From NCBI RefSeq assembly GCF_023702125.1, contig NZ_CP098415.1:2170001-2234000 (forward strand): a stretch of 64,000 bases of DNA, read 5' to 3'. This document shows, one piece after another, positions 61,386 to 64,000 of the stretch. The position numbers and the translations under genes are program-made. The notes under the pieces are model-generated. The model was not told the DNA's origin, did not search any database, and was given only the letters and a program-made list of their open reading frames with translations. This DNA comes from Halorubrum hochsteinianum (GTDB lineage Archaea; Halobacteriota; Halobacteria; Halobacteriales; Haloferacaceae). The number at the start of each line of letters is the position of its first letter. Positions within the stretch are counted from its first letter, which is position 1.

Positions 61386-62357
61386 TCACGCGTCGAGCGC
61401 GTCGCCGAGGTCGTCGCCCACGCTCGCGATCGCCTCCCGGGCGCGGTCGACCTCCTGCATCGTCATGAACCCGTGAACCATCGTCGGGTAGTTCTCGTAG
61501 CGGGTGGCGACCCCGTCCGCGACCAGTCGCTCCGCGTACGCCCTCCCGCCGTCTCGGAGCGGGTCGAACCCGGCGGTGAGGACGGTCGCGGGCGCGACGC
61601 CGGAGAGGTCGCCGGCGTTGATCGGGTCGGCGTACGGGTTCCGGCGGTGGATCTCGCTGCGGTAGTACGCCTCCGAGAACCACTCGATGTCCGCCCGCGT
61701 GAGGACTGTCCCGCCGTGTTCTCGGACCGACTCCTGATCGGGGTCGACCCCGATCCCGGGGTAGAGGAGCGCCTGATGGGCGATCTCGGGGCCGTCGCGC
61801 TCGGCGGCCATCAGCGCGGTCACGGCCGCGAGGGTGCCCCCGGCGGAGTCGCCCGCGACCGCGACGTCGCCGGTGCCGCGGAGCCGGCCCGGCGCGGCCG
61901 CGGCCCACTCGGCGGCGGCGTAGGCGTCCTCGACCGCGGCCGGGAACGGGTTCTCTGGCGCGAGGCGGTACTCGACGGAGAGGACCGCACAGCCGCTCTC
62001 CCGCGTCAGGTGTCGGCAGAGCCAGTCGTGGGTCCTGATGCTCCCGAGGACGAACCCGCCGCCGTGGAAGAAGACGACGGTCGGGAACGGCGGGTCGCCC
62101 GCGGGCAGATAGAGGCGGGCGTCAAGGTCGTCTGGCGACCCCCGACCGCCCGTGGCGCGCCGGCTCTCGTCGCCGGGACCGGGCACGGTCACCGACTCGG
62201 TCGCGCCGACGCTCGGCGGGTTTCGGTTCTGAAGCCGCGTCAGCGGTCGAGTCAGGAGTCGGAGCAGTTTCAGCCGGTAGCGTCCGTGGGGGAGCGGAAT
62301 CCGCGACTGGCGGGCCGCGGCCCGCTTCGCTTGGGGGTCGATCTGGTCGGCGCTCAC
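61386..62357 (-). CDS. alpha/beta hydrolase (HSL/esterase family)
   Basis: A 323-residue hormone-sensitive-lipase-type esterase: oxyanion HGGGF (H98-F102), nucleophile GDSAGG (S171), then a catalytic Asp near ...GFDPLRDGG (about 270) and His in TMVHGFMTMQEV (about 300). The N-terminal cap is basic. It hydrolyses short-chain carboxylic esters. It is next to the EamA exporter gene. Confidence 0.9.
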   Translation of the reverse strand: MSADQIDPQAKRAAARQSRIPLPHGRYRLKLLRLLTRPLTRLQNRNPPSVGATESVTVPGPGDESRRATGGRGSPDDLDARLYLPAGDPPFPTVVFFHGGGFVLGSIRTHDWLCRHLTRESGCAVLSVEYRLAPENPFPAAVEDAYAAAEWAAAAPGRLRGTGDVAVAGDSAGGTLAAVTALMAAERDGPEIAHQALLYPGIGVDPDQESVREHGGTVLTRADIEWFSEAYYRSEIHRRNPYADPINAGDLSGVAPATVLTAGFDPLRDGGRAYAERLVADGVATRYENYPTMVHGFMTMQEVDRAREAIASVGDDLGDALDA

Positions 62358-62430
62358 GCCGGGGGAGTCGTCGCCCCGCCGACAAGACGGTTGCGGCGGC
62401 TGCCGTCGGTTCCGGAGGTGACCGCCCCGC

Positions 62431-63360
62431 TCATCCGGTCACGCCGGCGGCCCGCAGCTCCTCGCGGATCGCGTCGCGTTTCACCAGCCCGAAGCCGACG
62501 CAGATGATGAGGAAGCCGGCGACCGTCGCGGGGGTGATCCCCTCGCCGAGGACGAGCCAGCCGGCGGCGGCCGCGAACACGGGCGCGACGTAGGAGACGA
62601 GGTTGATCTCGATCGGGCCGAGCCGGTCGAGGAGGTCGAAGTAGATGAGGAAGCCGATCCCGCTGGCGACGACCGAGAGGTAGCCCAAGGCGAGCAGCGA
62701 CTCCGTCGTCCAGGCCGCGTCGGCGACGGACTCGCCGAGTCCGAAAGCGAGCAGGTGCGTGAGGCCGGCCCCGAGGAGCATCGACCACGCCTCCATCGTC
62801 TCGATGGCGATGTCGGCGTCGGAGGCCCGGGAGAGGACGGAGCCGAGCGCGAACGAGGCGGCCGCGGCCAACACGAGCAGCTTCGAGACGGTGCCGCCGC
62901 CGGTCAGGTTCGCGGGGTCGGGGTTCGCGAGGACCACCGCCCCGACGAGCCCGATCCCGAGCCCGAGCGCGCCGACCGCGGTCAGCCGCTCCGCGGGGAG
63001 GAAGGCGCGCGCGAAGACGGTGGTCAAAAGCGGCGAGAGGCTGACGATGACGGCCGCGACGGCGCTCGTCACGGCGGGGTCGCTCTCGCCGACGAACAGG
63101 AACGCGTGGTAGGCGGCGATGATGAACACGGCCCCGGAGACGACCTCCAGCCACCCGTCCCGGCCGCGCGGGACCGGGTCGTCGACCGCGTACGCCGCGT
63201 AGGCCAGCATCACGACGCCCGCCACGTCGAACCGGAACGCGGCGAACAGCACGGGCGGGAAGTACGCCAGCCCCGCGTTGATCGCGACGAACGCGGACCC
63301 CCACGCGGCGGCGAGAAGCAAGAACAGCGCGAGGTTTCTGAGACGGCTCACGTCCGCCAT
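62431..63360 (-). CDS. EamA-type drug/metabolite exporter (second copy)
   Basis: A 309-residue DMT-superfamily protein of about ten helices: ALFLLLAAAWGSAFVAINAGLAYFPPVLFAAFRFDVAG (repeat one) and GLGESVADAAWTTESLL...LGPIEINLVSYVAPVFAAAAGWLVLGEGITPATVAGF (repeat two). It is clearly paralogous to 12063-12956. Its start is ATG 63360. The exported substrate is unknown. Confidence 0.9.
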   Translation of the reverse strand: MADVSRLRNLALFLLLAAAWGSAFVAINAGLAYFPPVLFAAFRFDVAGVVMLAYAAYAVDDPVPRGRDGWLEVVSGAVFIIAAYHAFLFVGESDPAVTSAVAAVIVSLSPLLTTVFARAFLPAERLTAVGALGLGIGLVGAVVLANPDPANLTGGGTVSKLLVLAAAASFALGSVLSRASDADIAIETMEAWSMLLGAGLTHLLAFGLGESVADAAWTTESLLALGYLSVVASGIGFLIYFDLLDRLGPIEINLVSYVAPVFAAAAGWLVLGEGITPATVAGFLIICVGFGLVKRDAIREELRAAGVTG

Positions 63361-63469
63361 CTCCCGGCGGCCGGCCAAAAGGTTCCGGAAACGGTCAGGT
63401 TCGCTGGGGCCGCTCGGGCACGGGCGCGGGAGGGAGGCCGCGACCGGTCTCGGCGGGGGCGACCGGCAG

Positions 63470-64000
63470 TCAGCGCACCTGATACCCGTCCGCGTCGCGG
63501 GCGACGACGCCAACGTCTGAGAGCCGCCGGAGGGCGTCGGCGACCGTCGACTCCCGCGCGCCGACCTCGTCGGCGACCGCCGCGGGCGTGCCGTCGGTCT
63601 CGATCACCGCGGCGATGACCGTCGCGAAGAAGCGGCTGTCGGCCTGCCCGCCTAGCCGCTCGTCGATCTCGGCGAGGGCGTCCTCGACGCGGCCCTGAAC
63701 CCACCGCTGCGCGAGCGAGAGCTCGCGGTCGAGGTCCTGTAAGCGCGCGAACTCCTCCGCGAGTTCGGCGAGGTCGCCGGTCGTCCCGGAGCCGTCCGGG
63801 GCCTCGATCGAGAGGTGCGGGCACCGACCCGACATGTCGAGGCTGTTCTTCGCCGGGTACGCGCTCTTCGCCCCGAAGCCGTACGGCGAGACGCTCACCT
63901 CCAGCCGGAGGCTGCGCGCGATCCGGAAGTACTTGCGTCGCTGGTCGTCCGTCGTCGACTCGACGAGACCGGCCTCCTCCAGCTTCCGCAGGTGGTCGAT
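63470..64000 (-). CDS. ArsR-type winged-helix regulator, N-terminus beyond window edge
   Basis: 176 residues of a DNA-binding protein are visible and the frame runs off the end of the window. The incoming part IDHLRKLEEAGLVESTTDDQRRKYFRI is the recognition-helix and wing region of an ArsR-type HTH. A linker helix follows (LAEEFARLQDLDRELSLAQRWVQGRVEDAL), then a second winged-helix-like region at the end (AVADEVGARESTVADALRRLSDVGVVARDADGYQVR). It may sense a ligand or metal and control local genes; no target site is visible. Confidence 0.75.
   Translation of the reverse strand: MDHLRKLEEAGLVESTTDDQRRKYFRIARSLRLEVSVSPYGFGAKSAYPAKNSLDMSGRCPHLSIEAPDGSGTTGDLAELAEEFARLQDLDRELSLAQRWVQGRVEDALAEIDERLGGQADSRFFATVIAAVIETDGTPAAVADEVGARESTVADALRRLSDVGVVARDADGYQVR

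Overview
The window is a 64-kb chromosomal segment of a halophilic archaeon (class Halobacteria). The evidence is very high GC with GTC/GAC-rich codons, an acidic proteome, TATA elements about 25 bp upstream of many start codons (leaderless transcripts), Tat/lipobox lipoproteins, a CetZ tubulin homologue, and F420 and bacterioruberin genes. A Halorubrum-like organism fits, but genus is an inference. Four tRNA genes are present: Leu(TAA), Val(CAC), Pro(CGG) and Arg(TCT). I saw no rRNA genes, CRISPR array or replication origin.

Layout. 1-4.4 kb: lipoproteins, small conserved haloarchaeal proteins, a ferredoxin, tRNA-Leu with a copied 3' end downstream, and a MoaD/ThiS-fold protein. 4.6-5.6 kb: an intact IS5-type insertion sequence cutting a small reading frame. 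5.7-14.3 kb: LysE exporter, zinc-binding protein, PfkB kinase, two PH-domain proteins, soluble chemotaxis transducer, a broken lipoprotein gene, EamA transporter and threonine-synthase-like protein. 14.4-19.9 kb: a less GC-rich accessory-looking stretch (solitary trpB, acetyltransferase, msrA, flavin monooxygenase, NAD(P)-binding protein) ending at tRNA-Val. 20-25.8 kb: hydrolase, sulfatase plus GtrA pair, TVP38 protein, DUF429 protein. 25.9-27.9 kb: an AT-rich orphan membrane-protein gene next to tRNA-Pro. 28-34.5 kb: CHY zinc finger, trmY, a 46-aa zinc protein, pyrF, a tungstate-type binding protein, an ATP-grasp ligase and tmk. 34.7-43.7 kb: CNNM/CorC protein, Usp proteins, cetZ-cofC-cofG, MscS channel, MATE exporter. 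43.8-46.2 kb: a ribbon-helix-helix/PIN toxin-antitoxin pair divergent from thiE-thiM. 47.1-50.4 kb: the crtD-lyeJ-cruF bacterioruberin operon. 50.5-53.7 kb: dacZ-like diadenylate cyclase, Usp, metallo-beta-lactamase protein, moaA. 53.8-58.6 kb: an AT-rich orphan gene, tRNA-Arg, and a two-gene operon for large exported proteins, one combining nuclease and lamin-tail domains. 58.9-64 kb: UPF0200-UPF0201, membrane and acetyltransferase genes, esterase, second EamA exporter and a partial ArsR-type regulator.

Links between genes. The carotenoid operon is chained by GTGA overlaps and encodes desaturation, C5 elongation and hydration of the C50 pigment. cofC and cofG supply two F420 steps (no cofH here). 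thiE and thiM form a thiamine-salvage unit. moaA, the MoaD-like protein and the TupA-like protein all point to molybdenum/tungsten metabolism but are scattered. The most unusual items are the tandem exported proteins at 54.5-58.6 kb, the two AT-rich orphan genes beside tRNAs, short upstream reading frames that overlap the start codons of three genes, and the duplicated operator-like sites of the toxin-antitoxin pair.
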